NCBI RefSeq assembly: GCF_019132875.1 | Contig: NZ_JAHSPF010000005.1 | Coordinates: forward strand, 1 to 64,000 | DNA length: 64,000 bases | From: Erwinia phyllosphaerae | GTDB taxonomy: Bacteria > Pseudomonadota > Gammaproteobacteria > Enterobacterales > Enterobacteriaceae | Direction of reading: 5' to 3' | Notes under the pieces: model-generated | What the model saw: only the letters and a program-made list of their open reading frames with translations | The model's database searches: none | Told to the model about the DNA's origin: nothing | Shown: positions 50,668 to 61,347 of the stretch, piece by piece | How positions within the stretch are numbered: the first letter of the stretch is position 1 | Layout: each line of letters begins with the position of its first letter | Made by a program: the position numbers and the translations under genes

Positions 50668-51429
50668 CGCTTAGCAACTACCTTAGCAAAACTCGCGTCA
50701 CACGTTACGAGATTCATTAAGATGTGTGATGTAGAGCAGCGTTTCCAGACAGAAAACATTAATTTGATGATACAGTCAAGCACGGAATGAATTTATTCGC
50801 GTTATTGCTCATAAAATGCACAGTTGTACCACTTTTTGTCCGGTTTAGATGAATGTCTCCTGGTAACCGGTCCTGAAGAGAGGGAACGCTGATGAGAAAG
50901 AAATTTATCAACGGAAGGTAAATATTTAACTCTATGTTATAGATGTTTTTTTATGAGATTAGGGTCTCTGAGCCGAAACGGTTCAGGCAGGGATGAAAGA
51001 AACAGCTAATGAGAGTTTATAACGATTCATTGAAGCTTTTTGCCAGGCAAAATTGTTTTTCAGGTCCAGATAATGTCAAAGCCTGTTTGCGCCACATTGG
51101 GTCTCATAGCGCGATGAAAGCGGGGATGTGATTAGTTTTACCGAGGTCAGAACAAATAATTCATAAGAGGTATGAATCTATTTTTTGCGGTGTATCCGCT
51201 ACAACTGAGTGATTAATTCTTCAGCGCTTTAGCTTCGTTTAAGCGCTGGAACCGATTCCTTTTTTACGGAAGTAATTGATGGCGTTAGCCCATTTACAAA
51301 GTGATACGGATTGTAAACAGATGAAAGCGGTTTCATTTACGGCAATTACCGCCTGCTTTTAGCAATCGTGAAGCGTATTTAAAACAACAATGTTACAGGA
51401 ATTGATAAGATCGTCATGGATATATTTTT
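50668..51429. other. non-coding gap between arcZ and mtgA
   Basis: E. coli has elbB here. About 760 AT-rich bases show no recognisable remnant of it. Small open frames exist, for example a 40-codon frame from an ATG at 51009 (MRVYNDSLKLFARQ...) and a 9-codon one at 50892, without homology that I recognise. An inverted repeat CAGCGCTT-N11-AAGCGCTG is at about 51221-51247, not followed closely by a T-run. Confidence 0.6.
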
Positions 51430-52149
51430 ATGAGGCAGCATAAAAAATCAGTTTTGCAGCATTTAAAAAAATGGGTATTACGCCTGGTTATCGCTGTAGC
51501 AGGGGTATGGCTTACCGGGATCCTGCTTTTTGCATTTTTACCCGTGCCTTTCTCTGCGGTGATGGCAGAGCGTCAGGTAAGCGCGTGGTTTAGCGGAGAC
51601 TTTCATTATGTTGCCCATTCTGACTGGGTAAGCATGGATCGGATCGCGCCCTGGATGCCGCTGGCGGTCATTGCTTCGGAAGATCAAAAATTTCCAACGC
51701 ACTGGGGATTTGACGTGCAGGCTATCCAGTCCGTACTGGAAAACGAAGGCGGAGGCGGGCGGGGTGCTTCTACACTGTCGCAGCAAACCGCGAAAAATGT
51801 ATTTTTATGGGACGGACGGAGCTGGGTGCGTAAAGGACTGGAAGCGGGTTTAACGGTCGGCATTGAAACCGTATGGACCAAAAGGCGTATTCTGACGGTC
51901 TATCTGAACGTAGCGGAATTTGGTCCTGGCGTTTTTGGCGTTGAGGCCGCGTCACAGCGCTATTTCCACAAGCCGGCCAGCCGACTGACGATGGCGGAAG
52001 CGGCGCTGCTGGCGGCGGTGCTGCCTAACCCGATTCGCTTCAGGGCCGATGCGCCGTCAGCGTGGGTTCGCCAGCGCCAGCAGTGGATTTTACGCCAGAT
52101 GCGGCAGCTGGGCGGGGAAGGCTTCCTGCAGGCACATAAGCTTCGCTGA
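51430..52149 (+). CDS. mtgA: monofunctional peptidoglycan glycosyltransferase MtgA (239 aa)
   Basis: Inner-membrane GT51 enzyme that polymerises glycan strands from lipid II. One N-terminal helix (about 16-38) precedes the GT51 domain with the catalytic glutamate in [14 protein letters not shown], the [15 protein letters not shown] motif, and [29 protein letters not shown]. Length fits the family. Followed by a hairpin AAGCTTCGC/GCGAAGCTT without T-run at about 52138-52161. Confidence 0.96.
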   Translation: MRQHKKSVLQHLKKWVLRLVIAVAGVWLTGILLFAFLPVPFSAVMAERQVSAWFSGDFHYVAHSDWVSMDRIAPWMPLAVIASEDQKFPTHWGFDVQAIQSVLENEGGGGRGASTLSQQTAKNVFLWDGRSWVRKGLEAGLTVGIETVWTKRRILTVYLNVAEFGPGVFGVEAASQRYFHKPASRLTMAEAALLAAVLPNPIRFRADAPSAWVRQRQQWILRQMRQLGGEGFLQAHKLR

Positions 52150-52259
52150 AAAGCGAAGCTTGTCAGACTACTGACGGGCACGCTGGCTTTTTTATAGCGG
52201 CCCCGATACCAGGCCGCAGGGGCAGGGCGAACCGCTTTCACTCGTGAGAAGCCCGACGG

Positions 52260-52532
52260 CTAGTCTTCGTCAAAGCCTGCATTAAACAGCTCGATTACCG
52301 CCGCCAGCGCTTTCTCTTCATCCGGACCGCTGGCTTCAATTTCAATCTGGCCGCCCTTGGCAGAATCGAGCATTAACAGCGCAATCACGCTGCTGGCTTC
52401 GGCTTCTGTCCCGCTCTCATTGCGTAGCAGCACTTCCGCATCAAAACTCTGCACCAGTTCAAAAAGCTTCATTGCCGGACGGGCATGCATACCAAGCTTG
52501 TTTTTAATCTCAACCACTTGTTTCACTGTCAT
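52260..52532 (-). CDS. ptsO: phosphocarrier NPr of the nitrogen PTS (90 aa)
   Basis: HPr-like carrier that passes phosphate from EI-Ntr to EIIA-Ntr. Phospho-site His16 in GMHARPA and the regulatory [12 protein letters not shown] motif are present. Overlaps the rapZ stop by four bases (ATGA). Confidence 0.97.
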   Translation of the reverse strand: MTVKQVVEIKNKLGMHARPAMKLFELVQSFDAEVLLRNESGTEAEASSVIALLMLDSAKGGQIEIEASGPDEEKALAAVIELFNAGFDED

Positions 52533-53383
52533 GATTTGCGCTTTTCCAGAGTGCGATGACGAGACTGTACATTTTTGCCGCGTGAACGGAAATAGTCGGC
52601 CAGCTGTTCGGCTATATAAACCGAACGATGTTTGCCGCCCGTACAGCCAATAGCGACGGTAAGATAGCTACGGTTATTGGTCTCCAGCATGGGCAGCCAA
52701 AGCTCAAGATAGCTGCGCGTCTGGTAGATAAAATTATGCACTTCAGTATGGCGATCGAGAAAGGCGGCGACCGGACGATCCAGGCCGGTCATCGGACGCA
52801 GTTTAGGATCCCAGTGCGGATTCGGCAGGAAGCGGACGTCAAAAACATAGTCGGCATCAATTGGAATACCGTGCTTAAAGCCGAAGGATTCAAATACCAT
52901 GGTCAGCTCGCGTTCACGCTTGCCAAGCAGCCGCGTGCGCAGCATCTCGGCCAGTTCGTGCACCGACATCTCTGAGGTATCGACAATCAGATCGGCGCGG
53001 GAACGCAGGGGCTCCAGAAGATCGCTCTCTTCATCGATAGCGCTCTCCAGCGAAAGATTTTTGCTGGAAAGAGGGTGCAGTCGGCGCGTATCGCTGTAGC
53101 GGCGGATCAACGTGTTGCGATCGGCATCCAGAAACAGCAGCTGGGGAGAAAAGCTGTCGGGCAAGCCGGTCAGGGCTTTTTCAAAAACTTCCGGTGATTC
53201 AGGCATGTTACGTACATCAATGCTGACCGCAGCCGACATATTACGATCGGCCAGCGATCTGGCCAGCTCTGGCAGCAGCACCACGGGAAGATTGTCCACG
53301 CAGTAAAAGCCCATATCTTCCAGCGCCCGTAAAGCAACGGATTTACCAGAGCCGGAACGCCCGCTGACGATCATCAGCACCAT
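52529..53383 (-). CDS. rapZ: RNase adaptor RapZ (284 aa)
   Basis: Senses glucosamine-6-phosphate and guides RNase E to cleave the sRNA GlmZ, setting amino-sugar synthesis. Walker A is GRSGSGKS; the N-terminal P-loop domain and C-terminal RNA-binding domain ([15 protein letters not shown], basic tail [14 protein letters not shown]) are intact. Length equals E. coli. Confidence 0.97.
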   Translation of the reverse strand: MVLMIVSGRSGSGKSVALRALEDMGFYCVDNLPVVLLPELARSLADRNMSAAVSIDVRNMPESPEVFEKALTGLPDSFSPQLLFLDADRNTLIRRYSDTRRLHPLSSKNLSLESAIDEESDLLEPLRSRADLIVDTSEMSVHELAEMLRTRLLGKRERELTMVFESFGFKHGIPIDADYVFDVRFLPNPHWDPKLRPMTGLDRPVAAFLDRHTEVHNFIYQTRSYLELWLPMLETNNRSYLTVAIGCTGGKHRSVYIAEQLADYFRSRGKNVQSRHRTLEKRKS

Positions 53384-53458
53384 GACTTATTCTCCTGAGT
53401 TTAAGCCTTTTCAAAGGGAAAAAGGTTCCCTGACAAACAGCGCTTTGCGCCAGCCTGG

Positions 53459-53941
53459 CTACTGCTCCGCCGGGGTTTCCGCCATGATTTCAAAAAGCTC
53501 TTCGTCGCTTTGCGCCGCCCGCAGTCGCCGACAGACCGTTTTATCGGCCAGGCGTTTTGCTACGAGAGACAGCGTATGCAGATGCGTTTTGCACTGATCG
53601 GCAGGGACCAGCAGCGCAAACAGTAAATCCACCGGCTGGTTATCAATGGCATCAAAAGCAATAGGCTGCTCAAGGCGGATAAACACGGCCACCGCGCGCA
53701 GCGTATCTTCTACCAGTTTACCGTGCGGGATAGCGATGCCGTTACCTATACCAGTACTTCCCATCCGCTCGCGCGTCAGGATCGCTTCAAAAATGGTCTG
53801 ATGCGGCAGATTCAGCTGTTTGGCCGCCAGCTCGCTGATAATTTCCAGCGCCCGCTTTTTACTCTGGCAGTGCACGCCATTGCGGGTACAGGAGAGACTC
53901 AGTACCGAGCTCAGTTCCAGTTTCAGGTCATTGTTCATCAT
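53459..53941 (-). CDS. ptsN: nitrogen PTS EIIA component PtsN (160 aa)
   Basis: EIIA-Ntr, end of the phospho-relay from PtsP and PtsO; regulates potassium uptake, KdpD and GlmS. The phospho-site His73 in IAIPHGK and the block LLFALLVPADQ are present. I chose the first ATG of an ATGATG pair giving MMNNDLKLELSS; a start 23 codons earlier adds non-homologous residues. The ptsN and rapZ genes are 75 bases apart. Confidence 0.95.
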   Translation of the reverse strand: MMNNDLKLELSSVLSLSCTRNGVHCQSKKRALEIISELAAKQLNLPHQTIFEAILTRERMGSTGIGNGIAIPHGKLVEDTLRAVAVFIRLEQPIAFDAIDNQPVDLLFALLVPADQCKTHLHTLSLVAKRLADKTVCRRLRAAQSDEELFEIMAETPAEQ

Positions 53942-54134
53942 AGGTTCACTTAATTTTACTTCCGCCTGGCAAAACGGCTCGGCAGGCAGCTCAGGCTGCC
54001 TGCGGGCCATCGGTCGAGTGCAACACGCCTTATTGATTAACGGCCCGTCCCCTGCGATAAGAAGACGAGCCGGAACATTTTACGCCACTTTATTAGCAAA
54101 GGCGGTGTAAAAATAATCAACAGGTTTTTAAAAT

Positions 54135-54422
54135 TTAATGTTGCTTCAACTTGTCTTTATGTTTATTGAGTTGGCGCACCAGCTTGTCTGTCAGGCCGTC
54201 TATCGCCGCGTACATATCTTTTTCTTCCGAGGTGGCATGCAACTCCCCACCGCTGACGTGTAGCGTCGCATCGGCTATCTGCGTCACTCTTTCCACCTTC
54301 AGGACAATATAAACCTGCGTAATTCGGTCGGAATATTGCTCCAGCCTGGCGAATTTCGTGGTGACAAATTCGCGTAGCGGCTCGGTGATTTCCACATTCT
54401 GCCCGGTAATATTGAGTTGCAT
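54135..54422 (-). CDS. hpf: ribosome hibernation promoting factor, short form (95 aa)
   Basis: Binds the 30S decoding region and favours 100S dimers in stationary phase. The HPF/RaiA domain (MQLNITGQNVEITEPLREFV, KDMYAAIDGLTDKLVRQLNKHKDK, shown split) lacks the long C-terminal extension, as is normal in Enterobacterales. 22 bases after rpoN. Confidence 0.96.
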   Translation of the reverse strand: MQLNITGQNVEITEPLREFVTTKFARLEQYSDRITQVYIVLKVERVTQIADATLHVSGGELHATSEEKDMYAAIDGLTDKLVRQLNKHKDKLKQH

Positions 54423-54444
54423 AGGCTATTCCTTATCTGTTCGT

Positions 54445-55878
54445 TCAGACCAGCTGTTTGCGCTGGTTTGAGGGCGGGATGGATAAAGACTCTCGGTACT
54501 TCGCAACGGTACGGCGGGCCACCATGATTCCCTGATCGGAAAGCAGCGTGGTCAGCTTGCTGTCGCTAAGAGGCTTGGCGGGATTCTCCGCCGAGATCAA
54601 TTTTTTCACCAGCGCGCGTATAGCCGTAGAAGAGGCTTCACCTCCGCCTTCGGTATTAACGTGGCTGGAGAAAAAATATTTCAGTTCAAAAATACCGCGC
54701 GGGCTGTGCAGGTACTTTTGCGTGGTAACTCGCGATATGGTCGACTCGTGCATATCTACCGCAGAAGCGATATCGGCCAGCACCATAGGACGCATAAACT
54801 CTTCGCCTTGCTCAAAGAAAGCCTGCTGCTGATCGACGATACAGCGCGTCACTTTTAGCAGCGTATCGTTGCGGCTTTCAAGGCTTTTAATCAGCCATTT
54901 TGCTTCCTGCAGGTTGCTGCGAATAAACTGGCTGTCGCTGTCGCTGCGGTTTCCGGCGCCGAGCGAAGCATAGTGCTGGTTGATGCGCAGACCGGGCACG
55001 CTGTCGGCGTTCAGTTCCACCACCCAGCGCTTGCCGATCTTCCGCACCAGCACGTCAGGAATAACGTATTCCGGCTCGCTGGTGTTGATCGACTGACCGG
55101 GACGAGGATCGAGCGACTGAATCAGCTGCATGGCGTTTTTCAGCACGTCTTCTTTCAGACGCGTAACGCGCATCAGGCTACGAAAATCGTGATTGGCCAG
55201 AAGATCCAAATGATTGCTGACGATCAGTCTGGCTTCCTTCAGCCACGGCGTATCCGCCAAAAACTGTGACAGCTGGACCAGCAGGCAGTCGCGCAGATCG
55301 CGTGCGCAGACGCCAACGGGATCAAAACGCTGGATGCGCTTCAGTACCGCTTCTACCTCTTCAGCGGAAACCTCTTCGTCGCCGATGCTTTCCTGAATAT
55401 CCTGGAGCGAAACGGTGAGGTAGCCGGTGGTATCCACCGCATCGACAATGGCGGTCGCAATGGCGCGATCGGTATCGGTAAAGGGCGTCAGCTCAACCTG
55501 CCACATCAGGTAATCCTGCAGCGTCTGGGTCGTTTCTCCCTGATAAACCGGCAGCTCATCGTCGTGATAGTCGGTGCCGGTGCCCGACGGCGTACCGGCG
55601 GTGTAAATCTCATCCCAGGTCGCATCGAGCGGCAGCTCTTCCGGCATATCCTTTTGCTCAAGCGCCTCGCGCGTGTCCAGCGCCTCTTTTTCCTGATATT
55701 CGCGGCTATCCACTTCTTCATGAAGATCGGTTTGTTCAAGCAGCGGGTTACTTTCCAGCGCCAGCTGAATTTCCTGCTGGAGTTCAAGCGTAGAGAGTTG
55801 CAGCAAGCGAATCGCCTGCTGCAGTTGTGGCGTCATGGCAAGCTGTTGGCTAAGCCTGAGCTGCAAACCTTGCTTCAT
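54445..55878 (-). CDS. rpoN: RNA polymerase sigma-54 factor RpoN (477 aa)
   Basis: Directs transcription of nitrogen and stress genes with enhancer-binding activators. The glutamine-rich activator-interaction region (residues 1-50), acidic region II, core-binding domain and the C-terminal RpoN box ([10 protein letters not shown]) are present. Length equals E. coli. Together with ptsN and ptsO it forms the nitrogen PTS-rpoN cluster. Confidence 0.98.
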   Translation of the reverse strand: MKQGLQLRLSQQLAMTPQLQQAIRLLQLSTLELQQEIQLALESNPLLEQTDLHEEVDSREYQEKEALDTREALEQKDMPEELPLDATWDEIYTAGTPSGTGTDYHDDELPVYQGETTQTLQDYLMWQVELTPFTDTDRAIATAIVDAVDTTGYLTVSLQDIQESIGDEEVSAEEVEAVLKRIQRFDPVGVCARDLRDCLLVQLSQFLADTPWLKEARLIVSNHLDLLANHDFRSLMRVTRLKEDVLKNAMQLIQSLDPRPGQSINTSEPEYVIPDVLVRKIGKRWVVELNADSVPGLRINQHYASLGAGNRSDSDSQFIRSNLQEAKWLIKSLESRNDTLLKVTRCIVDQQQAFFEQGEEFMRPMVLADIASAVDMHESTISRVTTQKYLHSPRGIFELKYFFSSHVNTEGGGEASSTAIRALVKKLISAENPAKPLSDSKLTTLLSDQGIMVARRTVAKYRESLSIPPSNQRKQLV

Positions 55879-55926
55879 ATTCAGGATACGGATTCCTCAA
55901 AAAACATCATCAGTCAGGACACCTTA

Positions 55927-56652
55927 TCAGAGTCTGAACTCTTCGCCCAAATAGACTCGCTTAACTTGTTCATCCTCAAGGATCTGTTCGGGTGAACCGT
56001 GGGCGATAAGATGGCCCTGGCTAACGATATAAGCGCGCTCGCAAACCGCCAGCGTCTCGCGTACGTTGTGATCGGTGATCAGGACGCCAAGACCGCTGTC
56101 GCGCAGGTGTTCAATAATTTTCTTGATATCGATAACCGAAATAGGGTCAACGCCGGCAAAAGGCTCATCCAGCAGAATAAATTTTGGATTGGCCGCCAGC
56201 GCCCGGGCAATCTCCACGCGGCGGCGTTCCCCACCGGAAAGCGCCTGGCCCATGCTGTCACGCAGATGGGAGATATGGAACTCATTCATCAGCTCGTTAG
56301 CGCGGTCGGTACGTTGCTCCGAGGTCAGATCGTCACGGATCTGTAAGACGGCCATCAGGTTATCAAACACGCTCAGGCGACGAAAAATCGAGGCTTCCTG
56401 GGGAAGATAGCCGATGCCGCGACGCGCGCGGGCATGCAGCGGCAGGATACTGATATCTTCATCATCAATAATGATGCGGCCCGCATCGCGAGGCACAATA
56501 CCAACCACCATGTAGAACGTCGTGGTTTTACCCGCGCCGTTCGGGCCAAGCAGGCCAACGATTTCGCCGGATTTAACCTGCAGGCTAACGTCTTCCACCA
56601 CGCGGCGGCCTTTGTAGGCCTTAGCAAGATTTTGCGCAATCAAAGTTGCCAT
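55927..56652 (-). CDS. lptB: LPS export ATP-binding protein LptB (241 aa)
   Basis: Cytoplasmic ATPase that powers LptFG extraction of lipopolysaccharide. Walker [10 protein letters not shown], signature LSGGERRR, Walker [14 protein letters not shown] and switch His in LITDHNV are all present. 3 bases after the lptA stop. Confidence 0.98.
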   Translation of the reverse strand: MATLIAQNLAKAYKGRRVVEDVSLQVKSGEIVGLLGPNGAGKTTTFYMVVGIVPRDAGRIIIDDEDISILPLHARARRGIGYLPQEASIFRRLSVFDNLMAVLQIRDDLTSEQRTDRANELMNEFHISHLRDSMGQALSGGERRRVEIARALAANPKFILLDEPFAGVDPISVIDIKKIIEHLRDSGLGVLITDHNVRETLAVCERAYIVSQGHLIAHGSPEQILEDEQVKRVYLGEEFRL

Positions 56653-56655
56653 AAC

Positions 56656-57201
56656 TTAATTACTCTTTTTGTTTGACTGGGTGCCTTTATCCTGCAGCTG
56701 CGAAGGCACCAGCACGGTAGTAACGCGTTTACCGGTATTGCTGCCGTAAGCCTGCATTTTCTGCTCTTTCACCAGATAGGTGATGCGGTCACCCTTCACG
56801 TTGCTGTCCAGCTGTTCCAGATAGGCGTTGCCCGTCAGCTCGACAAAATCTTTCGCCAGCTCGTAGTGCATTTTCTGCGCGTGGCCTTTAACCGGTTTAC
56901 CATTATCCTGCATCTGATAGAAGGTGGCCGGATTACCCCAGGCATCAACGATGGTTTTATTGCTGTCACCATTGGGACGCGTTACCACGACTTTGTCGGC
57001 GGTAATTTTAATCGAGCCCTGGGTCACGATGACGTTGCCGGTGAAGGTCGCCACGTTGCCCTGCATGTCCAGCGCCTGGTTTTCGGAATCTACATTGACC
57101 GGCTTGTCCGAGTCACCCGTCAGGGCAAAAGCGGGCAGGCTGGCTGCCAGCAGCAGGCCGAGCGTCAAAAACTTAAGGTTGTTTCGCATTCTGAATTTCA
57201 T
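56656..57201 (-). CDS. lptA: periplasmic LPS-transport bridge LptA (181 aa)
   Basis: Forms the beta-jellyroll bridge carrying LPS across the periplasm. Signal peptide (about 1-27, FLTLGLLLAASLPAFA) then the OstA domain (GNVATFTGNVIVTQGSIKI). Start chosen at MKFRMRNN, matching E. coli. It overlaps the lptC end by 29 bases and has no clear ribosome binding site, so it is probably translationally coupled to lptC. Confidence 0.94.
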   Translation of the reverse strand: MKFRMRNNLKFLTLGLLLAASLPAFALTGDSDKPVNVDSENQALDMQGNVATFTGNVIVTQGSIKITADKVVVTRPNGDSNKTIVDAWGNPATFYQMQDNGKPVKGHAQKMHYELAKDFVELTGNAYLEQLDSNVKGDRITYLVKEQKMQAYGSNTGKRVTTVLVPSQLQDKGTQSNKKSN

Positions 57202-57745
57202 AGGAGGTTTTGACCTTTTCAATCAACTCGGCGGTTTTCTTCCGTAAATTGCCACGCATCTTCATGCCGGTAGAGTTAAAGCCATTGCCATACAACGTTA
57301 CCTGATCTTGTGAGGTAACATCCTGCGTGACAAGGTTTGCTACGGCGTTATCGGTTTTAATTCTTTGCAGCTGGGCGTCCGGGGTCAGACTGTTTAGCTC
57401 AACGTGACCATACAGATAGAGCATACGATCCTGCGTGAGTTTTGCTTTGTCTGCCCGCACGGACCAGGTCGGGATTTTATTTTCGTCATAGGTGGTCATG
57501 ACCGGGTTATCAAACCAGCTCACCGCATCGGCAGAAAAATAGGTCACCTTGTCCGAAACGAGCTTGTAGTTCAGCGCGCCGTCAGGATTATAAACCACCG
57601 TACTGGAGGACTGGCTGGTATAGGTCGGCTCCAGAGCGTTATCGGCAACCGGCGCGGGCTTATCCGTATCGGCCAGGTTCCAGCCGATCAATACGATAGC
57701 CAGCAGCGCCAGCAGCAGCGTAATCCAACGCCTTGTTTTACTCAT
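57173..57745 (-). CDS. lptC: LPS export protein LptC (190 aa)
   Basis: Bitopic inner-membrane protein that receives LPS from LptBFG and passes it to LptA. One N-terminal helix (about 8-25) and a jellyroll periplasmic domain. Overlaps kdsC by 4 bases. Confidence 0.97.
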   Translation of the reverse strand: MSKTRRWITLLLALLAIVLIGWNLADTDKPAPVADNALEPTYTSQSSSTVVYNPDGALNYKLVSDKVTYFSADAVSWFDNPVMTTYDENKIPTWSVRADKAKLTQDRMLYLYGHVELNSLTPDAQLQRIKTDNAVANLVTQDVTSQDQVTLYGNGFNSTGMKMRGNLRKKTAELIEKVKTSYEIQNAKQP

Positions 57746-58308
57746 ACAGACTGCCCTTTGGCCTCATCAAACTTATCCTGTGCGATTAAAATGACATCAC
57801 AAATTTCGCGAACGGCGCCGCGTCCGCCTGCAATTCGGGTTACGTAATCGGCGCGGGGAAGCAGTACCGGATGGGCATCAGCCACCGTGACGCTCAGGCC
57901 GACCTCCGCCATCACCGGCCAGTCAATCAGGTCGTCGCCAATATAGGCGACCTGCTCCGGCTGAAGGGACAGTTTATCCAGAAGTTCGCGGAAGGCCAAA
58001 ATCTTATCTGACTGGCCCTGGTAAAGATGCGTAATGCCCAGCGTAGCGCAGCGATCTTCCAGCAGCTTCGCTTTGCGGCCGGTGATAATAGCGACTTCTA
58101 CGTCCGAGGTCAGTAGGCAACGAATGCCATAGCCGTCCCGTACGTTAAAAGCCTTCAGCTCTTCGCCATTGTTGCCCTGGTAGATGATGCCGTCGGACAT
58201 CACGCCGTCTACGTCACAAATCAACAGTTTAACTTTGCGTGCGCGATCCATTACATCCTGGCTCACGTCGCCATAACAGGTTGTTACCCAGCTTGCGCCA
58301 GCGCTCAT
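57742..58308 (-). CDS. kdsC: KDO-8-phosphate phosphatase KdsC (188 aa)
   Basis: HAD-family phosphatase releasing Kdo for LPS inner core. The nucleophile motif DVDGVMSDG and motifs ITGRKAKL and GDDLIDWPVM are intact. Length equals E. coli. Confidence 0.97.
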   Translation of the reverse strand: MSAGASWVTTCYGDVSQDVMDRARKVKLLICDVDGVMSDGIIYQGNNGEELKAFNVRDGYGIRCLLTSDVEVAIITGRKAKLLEDRCATLGITHLYQGQSDKILAFRELLDKLSLQPEQVAYIGDDLIDWPVMAEVGLSVTVADAHPVLLPRADYVTRIAGGRGAVREICDVILIAQDKFDEAKGQSV

Positions 58309-58321
58309 TTTTTATTCCTTG

Positions 58322-59308
58322 TTAAACCACGCCGGCACGCAGCATGTCATGCATATGAACGACGCCAATCAGCCGATCGCCGTCGGCTACCAGTAAAACG
58401 GTAATATTACGGTTTTGCATCAGGTTAAGCGCGTCAACGGCCAGCGTATTGGGTCTGACCCGGATACCGCCTGACGTCATCACGCTGGCAATGCTGGCAT
58501 GCTGAATATCCACGCCCATATCGAAAACCCGACGAAGATCGCCATCGGTAAAAATACCTTCGATTTTCATCAGGTCGTCACAGATTACCGTCATACCTAA
58601 ATTTTTGCGCGTAATCTCAAGCAGCGCGTCGCGCAGCGAAGCGTCACGGCTGACCCGGGGAATTTCATCGCCGCTATGCATAATATCGTCAACGGTCAGC
58701 AGCAGCTTACGGCCCAATGCACCGCCCGGATGCGAAAGCGCAAAATCTTCTGCCGTAAAGCCGCGAGCTTTAAGCAGCGCCACCGCCAGCGCATCCCCCA
58801 TCACCAGCGTTGCCGTGGTGCTGGTGGTCGGCGCCAGGCCAAGCGGACAGGCCTCTTCGGGTACTTTAACACAGAGATGGATATCCGCCGCGCGGCCCAT
58901 TGCGCTGTCGGGACGGCTGGTCATACAGATAAGCTTTACGCGCAGGCGTTTCAACACGGGGATCAGCGCCAGGATTTCAGAAGACTCGCCGGAATTGGAA
59001 ATGGCAATAACGATATCGGCCGCGCTGACCATGCCCAGATCGCCATGGCTGGCTTCGGCCGGATGCACAAAAAAAGCGGGCGTGCCGGTGCTGGCAAAGG
59101 TTGCCGCCATTTTTTTACCAATGTGGCCCGACTTCCCCATGCCCATCACCACGACTTTTCCCTGACAGCCGTAGATGCTTTCACACGCCAGGGTAAAATC
59201 TTCATTGATATACTGGTCAAGCTGTTCCAGACCCTGGCGTTCAATCGTCAGAACGTCTTTTCCCGCCTGCTGAAAATCGAAACCGGGTTGAAGAGGGGCA
59301 GGTGCCAT
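58322..59308 (-). CDS. kdsD: arabinose-5-phosphate isomerase KdsD (328 aa)
   Basis: Converts ribulose-5-phosphate to arabinose-5-phosphate, the first step of Kdo synthesis. An N-terminal SIS sugar-isomerase domain (MGMGKSGHIGKKMAATFASTG, TFFVHPAEASHGDLGMV-like block) precedes two CBS domains (about 205-328). 13 bases before kdsC. Confidence 0.97.
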   Translation of the reverse strand: MAPAPLQPGFDFQQAGKDVLTIERQGLEQLDQYINEDFTLACESIYGCQGKVVVMGMGKSGHIGKKMAATFASTGTPAFFVHPAEASHGDLGMVSAADIVIAISNSGESSEILALIPVLKRLRVKLICMTSRPDSAMGRAADIHLCVKVPEEACPLGLAPTTSTTATLVMGDALAVALLKARGFTAEDFALSHPGGALGRKLLLTVDDIMHSGDEIPRVSRDASLRDALLEITRKNLGMTVICDDLMKIEGIFTDGDLRRVFDMGVDIQHASIASVMTSGGIRVRPNTLAVDALNLMQNRNITVLLVADGDRLIGVVHMHDMLRAGVV

Positions 59309-59321
59309 AATGTCTATTCCT

Positions 59322-60299
59322 TTACCAGAAGGTTATCGAAGGCAGCCAGTACAGCATCGCTACCCAGGCAAGAAAGCCGCTCAGCAGCAGCGCGCCCGTG
59401 ACTCTGCCGATACAGCGGCTTTTCAGGCAAATCAGCATAAACAGCGCGCTGACGCCGAGCATGACCCAGTAGTCGCGAGCAAAGGCATGCATATCGACGG
59501 AAGCGGGATGCAGCAGTGCCGGAATGCCGGGGACAAGGGTGAGATTATAGATATTGGAGCCGATCAAATTGCCGACGGCAATATCATCTTCACCTTTCAG
59601 CGCGCCGGCAATCACGGTGGCCAACTCCGGCAGGCTGGTGCCGACCGAAACGATAGTCAGGCCGATAACCAGCTCGCTGATACCAAAGAAATTGGCGATA
59701 ACCGTGACGTTATCAATCACCATGCGGGTAGACATTGGCAGAATGATTAACGCGACCGCCAGCCATAAAAAAGCGACGGTATTGCCGGTATCATCCCGCG
59801 GAAGTTCGGCAAGCTGCTCGCGCGTCAGGGAGTCGGTGCCGCCGCGTTCCGCTTTACGGGCAATGGTGATAATAAACACCAGCCAGGCCGCCGCAAGCGC
59901 AATCAACAGCAACCCGTCGTTACGGCTGAGCCTGTCATCAAACAGGAGCAGGCCGCAGAGCAGGGTCACCAGCAGCATCAGCGGCAGCTCGCGTACTAAT
60001 AGCTTAGAATGCAGCGTCAGCGGGTGCATCAGCGCCGCGCCGCCCAGAATCAGCAAAATATTAGTAATATTAGAGCCAATGGCGGTGCCGACTGCGATAT
60101 CCATCTGGCCATGCACGGCGGCGGAAAAAGAGACGATCAGCTCCGGCAGAGAAGTGCCTATGCTGACGACGGTCATACCGATAATAAGCGGGGGAATGCC
60201 AACGGCACGGCACAAAATGGCCGCGCTGAATACCAGACGATCTGCACCATATACCAGCAGGACCAGGCCGATAATCAATAGTGCGGTAGCTACAAGCAT
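59322..60299 (-). CDS. yrbG: sodium/calcium exchanger family protein YrbG (325 aa)
   Basis: Inner-membrane cation antiporter with two inverted repeats of five helices. The alpha-repeat motifs are seen twice (GMTVVSIGTSLPELIVS and GLTIVSVGTSLPELATV). The transported ion is not proven. Heads the yrbG-kdsD-kdsC-lptCAB cluster and is divergent from mlaF. Confidence 0.95.
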   Translation of the reverse strand: MLVATALLIIGLVLLVYGADRLVFSAAILCRAVGIPPLIIGMTVVSIGTSLPELIVSFSAAVHGQMDIAVGTAIGSNITNILLILGGAALMHPLTLHSKLLVRELPLMLLVTLLCGLLLFDDRLSRNDGLLLIALAAAWLVFIITIARKAERGGTDSLTREQLAELPRDDTGNTVAFLWLAVALIILPMSTRMVIDNVTVIANFFGISELVIGLTIVSVGTSLPELATVIAGALKGEDDIAVGNLIGSNIYNLTLVPGIPALLHPASVDMHAFARDYWVMLGVSALFMLICLKSRCIGRVTGALLLSGFLAWVAMLYWLPSITFW

Positions 60300-60530
60300 G
60301 AAATGTCCTTTGATCGGGTATAATCGTCGGCTTGCCTGCGCGACGTAAATAACGGGCCAGCAGAATGGCAGTAAACGCGCTGATTTTGACGATCTGCGAG
60401 CAAAAAGTAAAACTTATGCCAACTTTAGACACGTTTGCCGGGTAAGTTTCTGTAAAAGTGTCCAGCCCCGGCGGTTATACGTTACCATCGGTAGAGATGA
60501 CAGGCCTGAAAAAGAGGATAAGCAGTCACA

Positions 60531-61343
60531 ATGAGCAAGACGGAGACGAATTTGGTGGATGTCCGGGGCGTCAGCTTCGCCCGCGGCGATCGCCCGGTTT
60601 TCGATAACATCTCGCTTACGGTGCCGAAAGGGAAAGTCACAGCCATCATGGGCCCTTCAGGCATTGGTAAAACCACGCTGCTGCGTTTGATCGGCGGCCA
60701 GCTGCGGCCGGACGCGGGCGAAATTTGGTTTAACGGCGAAAATATTCCCACGCTTTCGCGCTCGCGGCTTTATGAAGCGCGCAAAAAAATGAGCATGCTG
60801 TTCCAGTCCGGCGCGCTGTTCACCGACCTGACGGTTTTTGATAACGTCGCCTGGCCGCTGCGCGAACATACGCAGCTGCCGCCGCAGTTATTACACAGCA
60901 CGGTAATGATGAAGCTGGAAGCGGTAGGCCTGCGCGGCGCGGCGCAGCTGAAGCCTTCCGAGCTGTCCGGCGGGATGGCGCGTCGTGCCGCACTGGCAAG
61001 AGCGATTGCGCTGGAGCCGGATCTGATTATGTTCGATGAGCCTTTTGTCGGGCAGGATCCTATTACTATGGGCGTGCTGGTTAAGCTTATTGATGAGCTT
61101 AACCATTCGCTGGGAATGACCTGCATCGTGGTATCGCACGATGTGCCAGAAGTTCTCAGCATTGCGGATTACGCTTATATCATCGCCGGTCAGAAAGTTA
61201 TCGCCCAGGGAACGGCCAGCGGGCTGCGCGAAAATGAAGATGCCCGGGTGCGTCAGTTTATCGATGGTATTGCGGATGGCCCGGTGCCTTTTCGTTTTCC
61301 CGCAGGCGACTACCTGCAGGATTTAACCGGTTCAGGGAGTTAA
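60531..61343 (+). CDS. mlaF: Mla lipid-asymmetry ABC transporter ATPase MlaF (270 aa)
   Basis: ATPase of the inner-membrane MlaFEDB complex that maintains outer-membrane lipid asymmetry. Walker [12 protein letters not shown], signature [15 protein letters not shown], Walker [14 protein letters not shown]. First gene of the operon; the 231-base gap to yrbG holds divergent promoters. Confidence 0.98.
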   Translation: MSKTETNLVDVRGVSFARGDRPVFDNISLTVPKGKVTAIMGPSGIGKTTLLRLIGGQLRPDAGEIWFNGENIPTLSRSRLYEARKKMSMLFQSGALFTDLTVFDNVAWPLREHTQLPPQLLHSTVMMKLEAVGLRGAAQLKPSELSGGMARRAALARAIALEPDLIMFDEPFVGQDPITMGVLVKLIDELNHSLGMTCIVVSHDVPEVLSIADYAYIIAGQKVIAQGTASGLRENEDARVRQFIDGIADGPVPFRFPAGDYLQDLTGSGS

Positions 61344-61347
61344 TCTG

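Noticed and set aside
50523-50783. Minus-strand frame of 86 codons overlapping ArcZ
   Set aside because: It reads through the ArcZ terminator hairpin and T-run; the sequence conservation there is that of the sRNA.
50512-50790. Plus-strand frame of 92 codons after arcB
   Set aside because: It covers the ArcZ gene and its terminator on the other strand, has no ribosome binding site and no recognisable homology.
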